A stretch of 64,000 nt of DNA from Cupriavidus pauculus (GTDB lineage: Bacteria > Pseudomonadota > Gammaproteobacteria > Burkholderiales > Burkholderiaceae): assembly GCF_008801835.1 (NCBI RefSeq), contig NZ_VZOW01000001.1:549430-613429 (forward strand), given 5' to 3'. Shown in pieces: positions 49,877 to 58,787 of the stretch. The translations under genes were made by a program, and so were the position numbers. Positions within the stretch are counted from its first letter, which is position 1, and each line of letters begins with the position of its first letter. Below the pieces are notes generated by a model, which was not told where the DNA came from, did no database searches, and saw only the letters and a program-made list of their open reading frames with translations.

Positions 49877-50338
49877 ATGACCGTCAGTCTCAACAAGGCC
49901 GTCCCCGACTTCCACGCCCCCGCCACCGGCGGGGATTTCCGTCTTGCCGAACAGCGCGGCAAGACTCTGGTGCTGTACTTCTACCCGAAGGACAACACAC
50001 CGGGATGCACCACGGAGGCGATGAATTTCCGCGATCAATACGACGCGTTCGAAAAGGCCGGCGCCGTGGTCTTCGGCATTTCGCGCGACAGCCTGAAGTC
50101 GCATGAGAACTTCAAGGCCAAACTGGAATTGCCTTTCGAACTGATCGCCGATGTCGACGAGGCGATCTGCAATATCTTCGACGTCATCAAGATGAAAAAG
50201 ATGTATGGCAAGGAAGTGCGCGGGATTGAGCGCAGCACCTTCGTGATCGACGCCAAGGGCGTGTTGCGCCACGAAATGCGGGGCATCAAAGTGCCCAACC
50301 ATGTCGACGACGTGCTGGAGATCGTGAAGGGCATGTAG
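49877..50338 (+). CDS. bcp: Peroxiredoxin, Bcp/PrxQ family
   Basis: Thiol peroxidase of 153 residues. The peroxidatic Cys lies in YPKDNTPGCTTEAMNFRD. The Cys normally five residues later in E. coli Bcp is Met here, so this is not the C-x4-C type. Another Cys in EAICNIFDV might resolve, or it acts as a 1-Cys enzyme. AAGGAGAG precedes ATG 49877; the upstream open frame has no similarity. Confidence 0.93.
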   Translation: MTVSLNKAVPDFHAPATGGDFRLAEQRGKTLVLYFYPKDNTPGCTTEAMNFRDQYDAFEKAGAVVFGISRDSLKSHENFKAKLELPFELIADVDEAICNIFDVIKMKKMYGKEVRGIERSTFVIDAKGVLRHEMRGIKVPNHVDDVLEIVKGM

Positions 50339-50421
50339 GACGGCGCGCAGGCATCGCCCCGGCCGCGCGCGGGTGACGCAAGGAAGCCACAACAGCGTCG
50401 CAGCAACCTGAATCTGACCGA

Positions 50422-50450
50422 TTGCCAAACCGAAAACGTTCGGATACATT
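50422..50450 (+). promoter_or_regulatory. Sigma-70-like promoter of a candidate small RNA
   Basis: TTGCCA (50422-50427), a 17-nt spacer and TACATT (50445-50450). Spacing is ideal and both hexamers match the consensus at four of six positions. Confidence 0.6.
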
Positions 50451-50456
50451 GGCTCT

Positions 50457-50597
50457 CAATGCGTTCCGATCCCAGTTGCCACGCTGCTGTTTCGTACCGG
50501 CCCAGGAGCCTCAGTCCCCGGGCTGGTAGCGGACCTGCCGCGTCGCGGGTCCGCAAGCAAGCCGCCACACCTGTTCCACAGGCCTGGCGGCTTTTTT
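50457..50597 (+). ncRNA. Candidate small RNA (or phoH leader with attenuator), ~140 nt
   Basis: Between a promoter-like element (50422-50450) and a strong terminator (50560-50597) lies ~100 bp with two further GC-rich hairpins. CCGGCCC/GGGCTGG (about 50501-50527) and GCGGACC/GGTCCGC (about 50529-50555) can form. Together they make a compact three-hairpin transcript without a convincing ORF. It may be an independent sRNA, or a premature-termination leader for phoH. I do not recognise it as a known RNA family; start and end are approximate. Confidence 0.5.
50560..50597 (+). terminator. Intrinsic terminator upstream of phoH
   Basis: AGCCGCCA/TGGCGGCT forms an 8-bp stem around a 17-nt loop, which itself contains CCTG/CAGG. 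Six T follow. It lies about 100 bp before phoH. Confidence 0.85.
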
Positions 50598-50700
50598 GTT
50601 TGTTCACGCCTGACCCCTTCGGTTTTCCGGTTTTCTGTCGTTGGTTGGTTTGTACGCCAGCTTTTTCGCCCCCGTTAGTCCCCTGAAAGGAAAGCCAAGC

Positions 50701-52398
50701 ATGCCGCTGCCTACCATGCCCGCCAAGCCTGCCCAACTGCTGGACCCGAGCGAATTCGCCCCGGTCACACTACCCAAGGCCAAAGCCGCGCAGGGAAAAA
50801 AACCCGTGCCGGTGCTTGAGCGTGCAGCGCTGCTCGAGACCGGCGAAGCCGAGGCCCCGGTTACCCAAGGCCGCGCCGCCAGCCCGGCCCGCGCCCGGAC
50901 ATCCGACGCCCCCGCGCCGGCCACCACCGCGCCCGCATCGCCTTCTGTCAGCCTGGTCAAGCCGTCCGCCGGCCCGACGCGCCGCTCGCGCAAGGCCTCC
51001 GGCCCAAGCAAGCTGTTCGTGCTGGACACCAACGTGCTGATGCACGATCCAAGCTCGCTGTTCCGCTTCGAAGAGCACGACATCTATCTGCCGATGATGA
51101 CGCTCGAGGAACTGGACAACCACAAGAAAGGGATGAGCGAAGTCGCGCGCAACGCGCGCATGGTCAGCCGCACGCTCGACCAGCTCGTTGGCGGCACCGA
51201 CGGCGTGCTCGACGAAGGACTGCCGCTGGCCACGCTTGGCAACCGCGACGCCGCAGGCAAGCTGTTCTTTCAGACTCGCCTGAACGACATCAAGCTGCCC
51301 GAAGGGTTGCCCCAGGGCAAGGCCGACAATCAGATCCTGGGTGTGGTCAGCGCGCTTCAGCAGCAATACCCCGAACGCCAGGTGGTGCTGGTGTCGAAAG
51401 ACATCAACATGCGCATCAAGGCGCGCGCTCTGGGGCTGCCGGCCGAGGACTACTTTAACGATCAGGTCCTCGAAGACAAGGACCTGCTCTACTCGGGCGT
51501 GATGCAACTGCCCAACGATTTCTGGGCCAAGCATGGCAAGGGCGTGGAAAGCTGGCAGGATCCGAAGTCGGGCACGATGTTCTATCGCCTAACCGGGCCG
51601 CTGGTGCCGTCGTTCCTGGTCAACCAGTTCGTCTATCTGGAGCCGATGGACGGCAGCCTGCCGCTCTATGCGCAAGTCAAGGAAATCAACGGCAAGACCG
51701 CCCTGCTGCAGACGCTGAAGGACTACACCCACAACAAGAACAACGTGTGGAGCGTAGTGGCGCGCAATCGCGAGCAAAACTTCGCGCTGAACCTGCTGAT
51801 GAGCCCGGATGTCGATTTCGTGACGTTGCTGGGTCAGGCTGGGACCGGCAAGACGCTGCTGGCGCTGGCGTCCGGCCTGGAACAGGTGCTGGACCAGAAA
51901 CTGTACAACGAGATCATCGTCACGCGCGCCACCGTGCCGGTCGGCGAAGACATCGGCTTCCTGCCCGGCACCGAGGAAGAAAAAATGCAGCCCTGGATGG
52001 GCGCATTCGACGACAACCTCGAAGTGCTGCAGAAGAGCGATGACAGCGCGGGAGAATGGGGCCGCGCGGCCACGCAGGAGCTGATCCGCTCGCGCATCAA
52101 GGTCAAGAGCATGAATTTCATGCGTGGCCGCACCTTCGTGAACAAGTTCGTAATCATCGACGAGGCCCAGAATCTGACGCCGAAGCAGATGAAAACGCTG
52201 GTCACGCGCGCCGGCCCCGGTACCAAGATCGTCTGCCTGGGCAACATCGCGCAGATCGACACACCGTACCTCACCGAAGGATCGTCGGGGCTGACCTACG
52301 TGGTTGATCGTTTCAAGGGCTGGAGCCACAGCGGCCATGTCACGCTGGCGCGCGGCGAGCGCTCGCGCCTGGCCGATCACGCCGCCGACGTGCTGTAG
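50701..52398 (+). CDS. PIN domain-PhoH family ATPase/RNase
   Basis: A 565-residue fusion. After a ~100-residue Ala/Pro-rich N-terminal region comes a PIN nuclease domain (KLFVLDTNVLMHDP, D109; ELDNHKKG) and then the PhoH helicase-like ATPase. Walker A is GQAGTGKT (378-385) and Walker B FVIIDEAQN. Mycobacterial PhoH2 (PIN-PhoH) unwinds and cleaves RNA; the same is expected here. GAAAGGAAAG precedes ATG 50701. The architecture distinguishes it from the shorter PhoH/YbeZ. Confidence 0.93.
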   Translation: MPLPTMPAKPAQLLDPSEFAPVTLPKAKAAQGKKPVPVLERAALLETGEAEAPVTQGRAASPARARTSDAPAPATTAPASPSVSLVKPSAGPTRRSRKASGPSKLFVLDTNVLMHDPSSLFRFEEHDIYLPMMTLEELDNHKKGMSEVARNARMVSRTLDQLVGGTDGVLDEGLPLATLGNRDAAGKLFFQTRLNDIKLPEGLPQGKADNQILGVVSALQQQYPERQVVLVSKDINMRIKARALGLPAEDYFNDQVLEDKDLLYSGVMQLPNDFWAKHGKGVESWQDPKSGTMFYRLTGPLVPSFLVNQFVYLEPMDGSLPLYAQVKEINGKTALLQTLKDYTHNKNNVWSVVARNREQNFALNLLMSPDVDFVTLLGQAGTGKTLLALASGLEQVLDQKLYNEIIVTRATVPVGEDIGFLPGTEEEKMQPWMGAFDDNLEVLQKSDDSAGEWGRAATQELIRSRIKVKSMNFMRGRTFVNKFVIIDEAQNLTPKQMKTLVTRAGPGTKIVCLGNIAQIDTPYLTEGSSGLTYVVDRFKGWSHSGHVTLARGERSRLADHAADVL

Positions 52399-52578
52399 CC
52401 ATCGCACCAACGGCAATAGCGGTGTAAGTCTGACGACGCCATCGACTGGCCGCCTCGCGGTTGGTCGATGGCCGGATCGCATCGTGTGGTCTGGCGCACG
52501 GCGTCGGCGTTCCGCCGACAGCCAGCGCCGTCCAGCCCGGCTATGATGAGCGGGATTCGAGTCGATACGGAGGCGTCG

Positions 52579-53058
52579 ATGAATAGACCGCAATCATTCA
52601 GCCGGTACTTGTCGAACAACCGGACGTTGTTTTCACACAGCGCGCGCACCGCGCGGCGCAAACGCATCGTGCTTTGCGCATTGATCGGGGCAACCGCCCT
52701 GCTGGCCGCGGCATGGCAGCCGGCCAAGGCGGCCGATGAAATGGTGATTCGCACCACTGGGCCGATCAGCTATGTGTGCGGCGGCATTGCCGAAGACGAG
52801 CGCGCGAAGTTGGCCGAGCAGGAAAAGAATTTCAACCTCGGCATTCTGTTTACGCAGGGCTCGGGCGGGGAATTCCTGGCCGATGTTGACGTAAAAGTAA
52901 CAATGGATGGCCAGACTGTTGCCAGTTTCCGCGCGGCCGGTCCCCGCTGCCTGATACGTGCGCCCGAAGGCAGCTACAATATCGAGGCCAATTACAAGGG
53001 TCAGCCTAAGTCCATCAAGATCAGCACCGGCACACGCAACGCGCAATTGCGCTGGTAG
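52579..53058 (+). CDS. Exported protein of unknown function
   Basis: A 159-residue protein with a long basic N-region and a hydrophobic signal core (VLCALIGATALLAAAW), probably cleaved after QPAKA. The mature ~100 residues contain GPISYVCGGIAEDERAKL, FTQGSGGEFLADVDVKVTMDG and APEGSYNIEANYKGQPKSIKI. The last part resembles carboxypeptidase-regulatory/PEGA-like beta-sandwich repeats. GGAGG lies before ATG 52579. Two Cys may form a periplasmic disulfide. I cannot assign a function. Confidence 0.8.
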   Translation: MNRPQSFSRYLSNNRTLFSHSARTARRKRIVLCALIGATALLAAAWQPAKAADEMVIRTTGPISYVCGGIAEDERAKLAEQEKNFNLGILFTQGSGGEFLADVDVKVTMDGQTVASFRAAGPRCLIRAPEGSYNIEANYKGQPKSIKISTGTRNAQLRW

Positions 53059-53143
53059 CCCGCGCTGGCAGCCCGTTTTCCTCCAGCTGAAGTTTTTGCC
53101 AGCTGGAATTTCTGCGGACTGAAATCTGACCCGGCAACTTTTG

Positions 53144-53854
53144 ATGAGAAGGATGCCAGAGCGTCAGCTTTCACCACCCGAGCCGTACCCGAATGCAGTG
53201 CCAAGAATCGCGCTGGCGGCCCTGTGCGCCGCGGCGCTTCTGCTGGCCGCTTGCGCCGGCGGCCCGCCTGCCCGCCACACGGCGTCATCGCCGCGCGCGC
53301 CCGGCAAACCGATGGTGGATCCCAGCGCCGGACTCGAGGAAATCTCGATCCAGGCGATGTCCCTGGTAGGTACGCCCTACCGATACGGCGGCAACACGCC
53401 CGATTCCGGCTTCGATTGCAGCGGCCTGGTGCGCTACGTGGTGCAGCGGGCCGCCAACGTCAACCTGCCGCGTACGACCGAGCAGATGGGCCAGCGCGGC
53501 ACATCCCTTGAGCGCAGCGACGTGGCTTCCGGCGATCTGGTGTTTTTCAACACCACCGGCCGCTCCAATTCGCATGTCGGCATCTATGTTGGCCAGAACC
53601 GGTTTGTCCATGCGCCAGCTACGGGCGGCACCGTTCGCCTGGAAGACATGAGCAAGTCATACTGGGCATCGCGCTACAACGGCGCACGACGTGTGGTGTC
53701 GGCCAGCAACCTGCCCATGACACCTGCGCCTTCGACGTCCCCTGCACCGCTGCCAGCCCCGCCAATCGCGCCCGCGACGCCTCTCGCTCCGCCGGCATCA
53801 ACCGCCGCAGCGCCGGCCGACGACGATCCCATCGCGGCGTTCGCTAATCAATAA
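53144..53854 (+). CDS. NlpC/P60 (C40) peptidoglycan hydrolase lipoprotein
   Basis: A 236-residue probable D,L-endopeptidase of the cell wall. A lipoprotein signal ends LLAAC37. The NlpC/P60 domain has TPYRYGG, the catalytic C92 in FDCSGLVRYV, H144 in SHVGIYV and H156 in FVHAPATGG. The last ~50 residues are Pro/Ala/Thr-rich and disordered. The start is ambiguous: TTG 53141, ATG 53144 and ATG 53153 lie close together without a clear ribosome-binding site; ATG 53144 is used. Confidence 0.92.
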   Translation: MRRMPERQLSPPEPYPNAVPRIALAALCAAALLLAACAGGPPARHTASSPRAPGKPMVDPSAGLEEISIQAMSLVGTPYRYGGNTPDSGFDCSGLVRYVVQRAANVNLPRTTEQMGQRGTSLERSDVASGDLVFFNTTGRSNSHVGIYVGQNRFVHAPATGGTVRLEDMSKSYWASRYNGARRVVSASNLPMTPAPSTSPAPLPAPPIAPATPLAPPASTAAAPADDDPIAAFANQ

Positions 53855-53883
53855 AAAAGCCAGGCAAAATCGCCTGGCTTTTT
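53853..53883. terminator. Bidirectional terminator (NlpC gene / pit)
   Basis: AAAAAGCCAGGC/GCCTGGCTTTTT pairs around a 6-nt loop, with A and T runs for both directions, between convergent genes. Confidence 0.93.
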
Positions 53884-53901
53884 GACATCGCGAACTGGCA
53901 T

Positions 53902-54912
53902 TTATAGGATTTGCTTGCCGATCCACCACGCAATGGCGGACATGAATGCAGACGCGGGAATCGTCAGCACCCAGGCCCAGACGATGTTTCCCGCCACGCC
54001 CCAGCGCACCGCGGACATTTTTTGCGCCGAGCCGACGCCGACAATCGCGCCGGTAATTGTGTGGGTGGTAGACACCGGAACACCCAATGCCGATGCGATG
54101 AACAATGTCATCGCTCCGCCGGTCTCCGCGCAAAAGCCGCCTACCGGCTTGAGCTTGGTGATCTTCTGCCCCATTGTGCGCACGATCCGCCAGCCGCCGA
54201 ACAGCGTGCCCATGCCGATTGCCACATAGCAGGAAACGATCACCCACATCGGCGGCGCCTCGCCGCCCACCGCGACATGGCCGCTCGCGATCAGCAGCAT
54301 CCAGATGATGCCGATGGTCTTCTGCGCATCGTTGCCGCCATGCCCAAGGCTGTAAAGCGACGCCGACACCAGCTGCAGACGACGGAACCAGCGGTCCACA
54401 CGCGACGGCGGCGTGCGAAAGAAGGTCCAGCCCACGATCACCATCATGATCGAGCCGAGGATGAAGCCCAGCAGCGGGGAGATCAGGATAAAGGCAACGG
54501 TCTTCAGCAGGCCATGGCCCACCAGCGCGCCGGTGCCCGCCTTGGCCACCGCGGCGCCCACCAGACCGCCGATCAGCGCGTGCGACGACGACGACGGAAT
54601 GCCGTAGAACCACGTAATGACGTTCCAGGCTATCGCCCCGACCAACGCGCCGAAGATCACATAGTGATCGACGATATTGACGTCAATGGTCCCGGTGCCG
54701 ACCGTGGCCGCAACTTTCAGATGAAAGATAAAGATCGCCACCACATTGCACATCGCCGCCATGGCGACCGCATGATGCGGTTTCAGGACGCCGGTGGAGA
54801 CCACCGTGGCGATCGAGTTGGCGGCGTCGTGGAAACCGTTCATGAAATCGAACAGCAACGCGAGCACGACCAGCAGGCCGATCACCCATAAGCTCATTTG
54901 TACTGTATGCAT
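53902..54912 (-). CDS. pit: Low-affinity inorganic phosphate transporter, Pit family
   Basis: Proton-metal-phosphate symporter in the inner membrane, 336 residues with about ten hydrophobic segments. Both family repeats are seen: FDFMNGFHDAANSIATVV near the N-terminus and YSLGHGGNDAQKTIGII in the middle, with SSSSHALIGG and STTHTITGAIVGVG as paired motifs. It lies 12 bp after the DUF47 gene, the usual pairing. Confidence 0.95.
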   Translation of the reverse strand: MHTVQMSLWVIGLLVVLALLFDFMNGFHDAANSIATVVSTGVLKPHHAVAMAAMCNVVAIFIFHLKVAATVGTGTIDVNIVDHYVIFGALVGAIAWNVITWFYGIPSSSSHALIGGLVGAAVAKAGTGALVGHGLLKTVAFILISPLLGFILGSIMMVIVGWTFFRTPPSRVDRWFRRLQLVSASLYSLGHGGNDAQKTIGIIWMLLIASGHVAVGGEAPPMWVIVSCYVAIGMGTLFGGWRIVRTMGQKITKLKPVGGFCAETGGAMTLFIASALGVPVSTTHTITGAIVGVGSAQKMSAVRWGVAGNIVWAWVLTIPASAFMSAIAWWIGKQIL

Positions 54913-54924
54913 GCAGTGTGAGCC

Positions 54925-55551
54925 TCAGGCGTTTTCCAGGACGATGCCTTCGATGATGTTTGCTACGTCTTCGCACTTGTCGGTAATGGACTCGAGCTGC
55001 TCGTAGATCGCCTTCAGCTTGATCAGGCGCTTGACATCGGTTTCCTCGCGGAACAGCTTCGACATGGCCGAGCGCATCACGCGGTCCGCTTCGGATTCAA
55101 GCTGGTCGATCTGCTGCGCCGTCTTCAGGATCGTGCTGGCGTTGCCCATGTCTTCAAGCAGTCCAACCGCGATCTTGACCTGATCGCAGCATTGCACGCA
55201 GATGGTGGCCAGGCGACGCGCCTCGTCGGTGAGGTGCGTCACGTCGTACAGCGAGATCGTCTCGGCAACATCCTCCATCAGATCGAGAATGTCATCCATG
55301 GTGGTGATGAGCTTGTGGATCTCGTCTCGATCGAGCGGCGTGATGAACGTCTTGTGGAGCAGATCGATCGTATCGTGCGTGACACGGTCTGCCTTCTTTT
55401 CCGTTGCCTGCACGCGGCGGGCGTGTGCCTCGGCGTTGGGCAGATCGTTGACCAGCGCCTCGAGCTCGTGAGCGGCGGTCACTGCGCAGTCGGCGTGCTG
55501 GTTGAAGTATTCGAAGAACTTGCCCTCAGTGGGCATGAATCGACCGAACAT
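54925..55551 (-). CDS. DUF47 family Pit accessory protein
   Basis: A 208-residue all-helical PhoU-like protein. It shows KKADRVTHDTIDLLHKTFITPLDRDEIHKLITTMDDILDLMEDVAE-type helices (in part) and ERxADRVMR near the C-terminus. DUF47 proteins associate with Pit transporters and are thought to modulate them. It precedes pit by 12 bp in the same operon. Confidence 0.93.
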   Translation of the reverse strand: MFGRFMPTEGKFFEYFNQHADCAVTAAHELEALVNDLPNAEAHARRVQATEKKADRVTHDTIDLLHKTFITPLDRDEIHKLITTMDDILDLMEDVAETISLYDVTHLTDEARRLATICVQCCDQVKIAVGLLEDMGNASTILKTAQQIDQLESEADRVMRSAMSKLFREETDVKRLIKLKAIYEQLESITDKCEDVANIIEGIVLENA

Positions 55552-55701
55552 GAAATGTCCTTGTGGCGCGCCTCACGGCAGCGCTCGGTTGTGTTGCAAA
55601 TGGGAGGCAGAGCAATTGCACGACAGCCGCCTCGTGGGCGGCTGTCATCAAAGCGCAATATTTTACAGGGTTGCACCGTCCAGCGGTGTAACCCGTGGAT
55701 A

Positions 55702-57093
55702 TCAGGTGTCGTTGTCGAAGAACGCAGGACCGCCGCTGAAGTTGTCGAACTTCGTGAACTGACCGAGGAAAGTGAGACGGACCGTGCCGATCGGGCCGTT
55801 ACGCTGCTTGCCGATGATGATCTCGGCCGTGCCCTTGTCCTGCGAGTCGGGGTTGTAGACTTCGTCGCGGTAAATAAACAAGATCACGTCGGCATCCTGT
55901 TCGATAGCGCCCGATTCGCGCAGATCCGACATCACGGGCCGCTTGTTGGGGCGTTGTTCGAGGCTCCGGTTCAACTGGGACAGCGCGATAACCGGACAAT
56001 TGAGTTCCTTGGCCAACCCCTTTAATGACCGGGAGATTTCCGAAATCTCCGTGGCGCGGTTCTCGCCGCCACCGGAACCGGACATCAACTGCAGGTAATC
56101 GATGATGATCAGGCCCAACTGCCCGCACTGGCGCGCCAGCCGGCGCGAGCGCGCACGCAGCTCCATCGGGTTCAGGGCGGGCGTCTCGTCGATGAATAGC
56201 TGCGCATCGTTCATGCGCTGGATCGAATGCGTCAGGCGCGGCCAGTCCTCGTCGAGTAAGCGGCCAGTACGCAGCCGATGCTGATCGAGCCGGCCCACCG
56301 AACCAAGCATACGCATGGCCAGCTGAACGCCCGCCATTTCCATGGAGAACACGGCCACCGGCAAGCCTTGCTCGACCGCCACATGCTCGCCGATGTTCAG
56401 CGAAAACGCGGTCTTACCCATCGACGGGCGACCGGCCACAATGATCAGGTCGCCGGCCTGCATGCCGCTGGTCATCCGGTCGAGGTCGATGAAACCGGTG
56501 GGCACACCGGTCACATCCGTGGATGTGTCGCGATGGTAAAGCTCGTCGATACGCTCCACCACCTGCGTCAGCAGCGGCTGGATTTCCTGGAAACCCTTCT
56601 GGCCGCGCGATCCTTCTTCCGCGATGGCAAAAACCTTCGATTCGGCTTCGTCGAGCAGTTCGCGCACTTCGCGACCCTTGGGCGCGAAGGCGGCCGAGGC
56701 AATGTCGTCGGCGACCGTGACGAGTTTTCGCAACACGGACCGCTCGCGCACGATTTCCGCGTAACGGCGGATATTCGCCGCGCTTGGCGTGTTTTGCGCC
56801 AGCGAATTCAGGTAGGCAAGCCCGCCGACCTCCTCGGCTTTGCCCGCTACCTGAAGCATTTCATAGACGGTGATCACGTCCGCAGGCTTGGTCGCCGAAA
56901 TCAGGCGCGCAATGCTCTGGAAAATCAGGCGATGGTCAAAACGGTAGAAATCCGCTTCGGAAAGGAAATCGGCAATCCTGTCCCATGCGGCGTTATCCAG
57001 CAACAGCCCGCCGAGCACCGACTGCTCGGCCTCGATCGAGTGAGGAGGGACTTTGAGACTATCTAGTTGGGGGTCTGCGGCGGGCGCGTTCAT
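55702..57093 (-). CDS. dnaB: Replicative DNA helicase DnaB
   Basis: Hexameric 5'-3' helicase of the replication fork, 463 residues. The N-terminal domain starts PPHSIEAEQSVLGGLLLDN. The RecA-like domain has Walker A GRPSMGKTAFSLNI, IIDYLQLM (Walker B) and SQLNRSLEQR (arginine finger region). No intein is present. ATG 57093 is chosen over an upstream TTG. It follows the rplI transcription unit but is separated from it by a terminator. Confidence 0.97.
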   Translation of the reverse strand: MNAPAADPQLDSLKVPPHSIEAEQSVLGGLLLDNAAWDRIADFLSEADFYRFDHRLIFQSIARLISATKPADVITVYEMLQVAGKAEEVGGLAYLNSLAQNTPSAANIRRYAEIVRERSVLRKLVTVADDIASAAFAPKGREVRELLDEAESKVFAIAEEGSRGQKGFQEIQPLLTQVVERIDELYHRDTSTDVTGVPTGFIDLDRMTSGMQAGDLIIVAGRPSMGKTAFSLNIGEHVAVEQGLPVAVFSMEMAGVQLAMRMLGSVGRLDQHRLRTGRLLDEDWPRLTHSIQRMNDAQLFIDETPALNPMELRARSRRLARQCGQLGLIIIDYLQLMSGSGGGENRATEISEISRSLKGLAKELNCPVIALSQLNRSLEQRPNKRPVMSDLRESGAIEQDADVILFIYRDEVYNPDSQDKGTAEIIIGKQRNGPIGTVRLTFLGQFTKFDNFSGGPAFFDNDT

Positions 57094-57128
57094 GGGGGGC
57101 AATTATAGCGGCGCCAGAGGCCGCGCAA

Positions 57129-57160
57129 ACAAAAAAGGCAGGAGCATGGCTCCTGCCTTT
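57129..57160 (-). terminator. Intrinsic terminator of the rpsF-priB-rpsR-rplI operon
   Basis: AAAGGCAGGAGC/GCTCCTGCCTTT forms a 12-bp stem with a 3-nt loop. On the minus strand a T run follows, 54 bp past the rplI stop. Confidence 0.92.
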
Positions 57161-57213
57161 GGGCGCATGGGACGTGCCAGCGCTTCGCCGGCACATCGCA
57201 AGCAAAGTACAAC

Positions 57214-57666
57214 TTAGACGTGCTCGCCCAGAACGGACACGGTCACGTCGACCAGCACGTCGGTGTGCAGCGAAACGCCAACGGTGTAATCGCCAACCAT
57301 CTTCAGCGGACCGTTCGGCAGGCGCACTTGCGACTTCTCGACCTTGAAGCCTTGGCCATCCAGGGCTTCGGCGATGTCGGCGTTGGTCACCGAACCGAAC
57401 AGACGGCCGTCCACACCCGACTTCTGGGTGATCTGGACGGTCAGGCCGTTCAGCTTTTCGCCTTCGGTTTGCGCAGCGGCCAGCTTCTCGGCGGCGGCCT
57501 TTTCCAGCTCAGCGCGCTTCACTTCGAATTCGGCGATGGCGGTTTGCGTAGCACGGCGAGCGCGCTTGGTCGGGATCAGGAAGTTACGTGCGTAACCGTC
57601 CTTCACGCGAACGATATCGCCGAGGTTGCCCAGGTTGATGACTTTTTCCAGCAGAATGACTTGCAT
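57214..57666 (-). CDS. rplI: 50S ribosomal protein L9
   Basis: A 150-residue L9 with the N-domain signature [33 protein letters not shown] helical connector ([19 protein letters not shown]) leads to the C-domain ([22 protein letters not shown]). Last gene of the canonical operon, 29 bp after rpsR. Confidence 0.98.
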   Translation of the reverse strand: MQVILLEKVINLGNLGDIVRVKDGYARNFLIPTKRARRATQTAIAEFEVKRAELEKAAAEKLAAAQTEGEKLNGLTVQITQKSGVDGRLFGSVTNADIAEALDGQGFKVEKSQVRLPNGPLKMVGDYTVGVSLHTDVLVDVTVSVLGEHV

Positions 57667-57695
57667 CGTATATTTCTCCTTGCGGTCCTGGGCTA

Positions 57696-57974
57696 TCAGT
57701 TCTTGTGCAGGTCGGTGTACGGCATCAGCGCCAGGAAGCGGGCGCGCTTGATGGCCGTATCCAGCTGACGCTGATAGTGCGCCTTGGTACCGGTCAGACG
57801 GGCCGGCGTGATCTTGCCGTTGTCGCCGATGAAGTCCTTCAGCGTGTCCAGATCCTTGTAGTCGATCTGTTCGACGCCAGCCACCGTGAAGCGGCAGAAA
57901 CGCTTACGCTTGAACAGCGGGTTCTGTTGCTGGAAGCGCTTCTTGTTCTTGTTGTCACGTTTGACGAATGCCAT
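57696..57974 (-). CDS. rpsR: 30S ribosomal protein S18
   Basis: A 92-residue S18 with [39 protein letters not shown] and [21 protein letters not shown]. The N-terminus MAFVKRD leaves Ala after Met removal, the expected RimI substrate. It lies 3 bp after priB. Confidence 0.98.
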
Positions 57975-57977
57975 GAT

Positions 57978-58277
57978 TCAATCCTTTTCGAATGCTTTAC
58001 ATCGAGTGATGTGAAAGATCAGTGTCTTGCTGTTGCGGTGCTTGCGAGCCAGAAATCCCTCGCAGTCGAGCAGCGCGCCAAGCGGGAACCGCTCGAGCCG
58101 CTGAGCCATGGCGCCTATGCCCATGGCCACGATCGCAAATTCCACCTGCCGGGGCGTTTCCGCCTCGACTGCCTCGCCCGCGTACTGCAGAAAGCAGTTG
58201 ACGACGGGCACTCCGGCAGGGGTATAGCGCAGCGTGTCCCGCTCCGCGAGCGTGGCGGTCAGCCGTAGCTGGTTCAC
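57978..58277 (-). CDS. priB: Primosomal replication protein N (PriB)
   Basis: A 99-residue single-stranded-DNA-binding OB-fold protein for replication restart. It shows MNQLRLTATLAERDTLRYTPAGVPVVNCFLQ and IVAMGIGAMAQRLERFPLGALLDCEGFLARK (in parts). Position between rpsF and rpsR is canonical. Confidence 0.95.
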   Translation of the reverse strand: MNQLRLTATLAERDTLRYTPAGVPVVNCFLQYAGEAVEAETPRQVEFAIVAMGIGAMAQRLERFPLGALLDCEGFLARKHRNSKTLIFHITRCKAFEKD

Positions 58278-58297
58278 CGCGACACAGCAGTCCGCAC

Positions 58298-58672
58298 TTA
58301 GGCGGCCTGACCTTCCGTGGTCGTTTGCGCTGCCTTGCGGGCTTCTTCGCGCTGAACTTCCTTCATCATCGGCGAAGGAGCGGTTTCGGCCTTCTTGGTC
58401 TGGACGATCAGGTGACGCAGCACGGCGTCGTTGAACTTGAACGCGTGTTCGAGTTCAGCCAGCGTGTCCTTGCCGCATTCGATGTTCAGGCAAACGTAGT
58501 GAGCCTTGGCCAGCTTCTGGATCATGTAGGCCATCTGACGGCGGCCCCAGTCTTCCACGCGATGAACCTGACCGTTTTGCGACGTGACCAGCTGCTTGTA
58601 GCGCTCGATCATCGCCGGAACTTGTTCGCTCTGGTCCGGATGGACGATAAATACGATTTCGTAATGACGCAT
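58298..58672 (-). CDS. rpsF: 30S ribosomal protein S6
   Basis: A 124-residue S6 with [25 protein letters not shown] and [28 protein letters not shown] (in parts). The C-terminal tail beyond ~100 is Lys/Glu/Ala-rich, as usual. AAGGAG precedes the ATG at 5 nt. First gene of the operon. Confidence 0.98.
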   Translation of the reverse strand: MRHYEIVFIVHPDQSEQVPAMIERYKQLVTSQNGQVHRVEDWGRRQMAYMIQKLAKAHYVCLNIECGKDTLAELEHAFKFNDAVLRHLIVQTKKAETAPSPMMKEVQREEARKAAQTTTEGQAA

Positions 58673-58737
58673 TGACGCTCCTTATGGATGAGCCACCCGG
58701 GCGTCAAGTCCGGTGCGGCAAGGTTGGATAGCCGGCG

Positions 58738-58767
58738 AGTATAGCCCGAAAACCGGATGACCCGCAA
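58738..58767 (-). promoter_or_regulatory. Sigma-70 promoter of rpsF operon
   Basis: On the minus strand TTGCGG, 18 nt, then TATACT. The -10 is near consensus. It ends 66 bp upstream of the rpsF start. Confidence 0.75.
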
Positions 58768-58787
58768 GGATACGTACCGGATTGGCT

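Larger units (their letters stand above)
50339..50700. other. Region between bcp and phoH
   Basis: No protein gene is supported here. It contains a sigma-70-like promoter, three consecutive hairpins and an intrinsic terminator, listed separately as a candidate small RNA. Confidence 0.6.

Noticed and set aside
55702..57093. Intein or mobile insertion in dnaB
   Set aside because: The protein is contiguous at normal length (463 residues) with all motifs in place.
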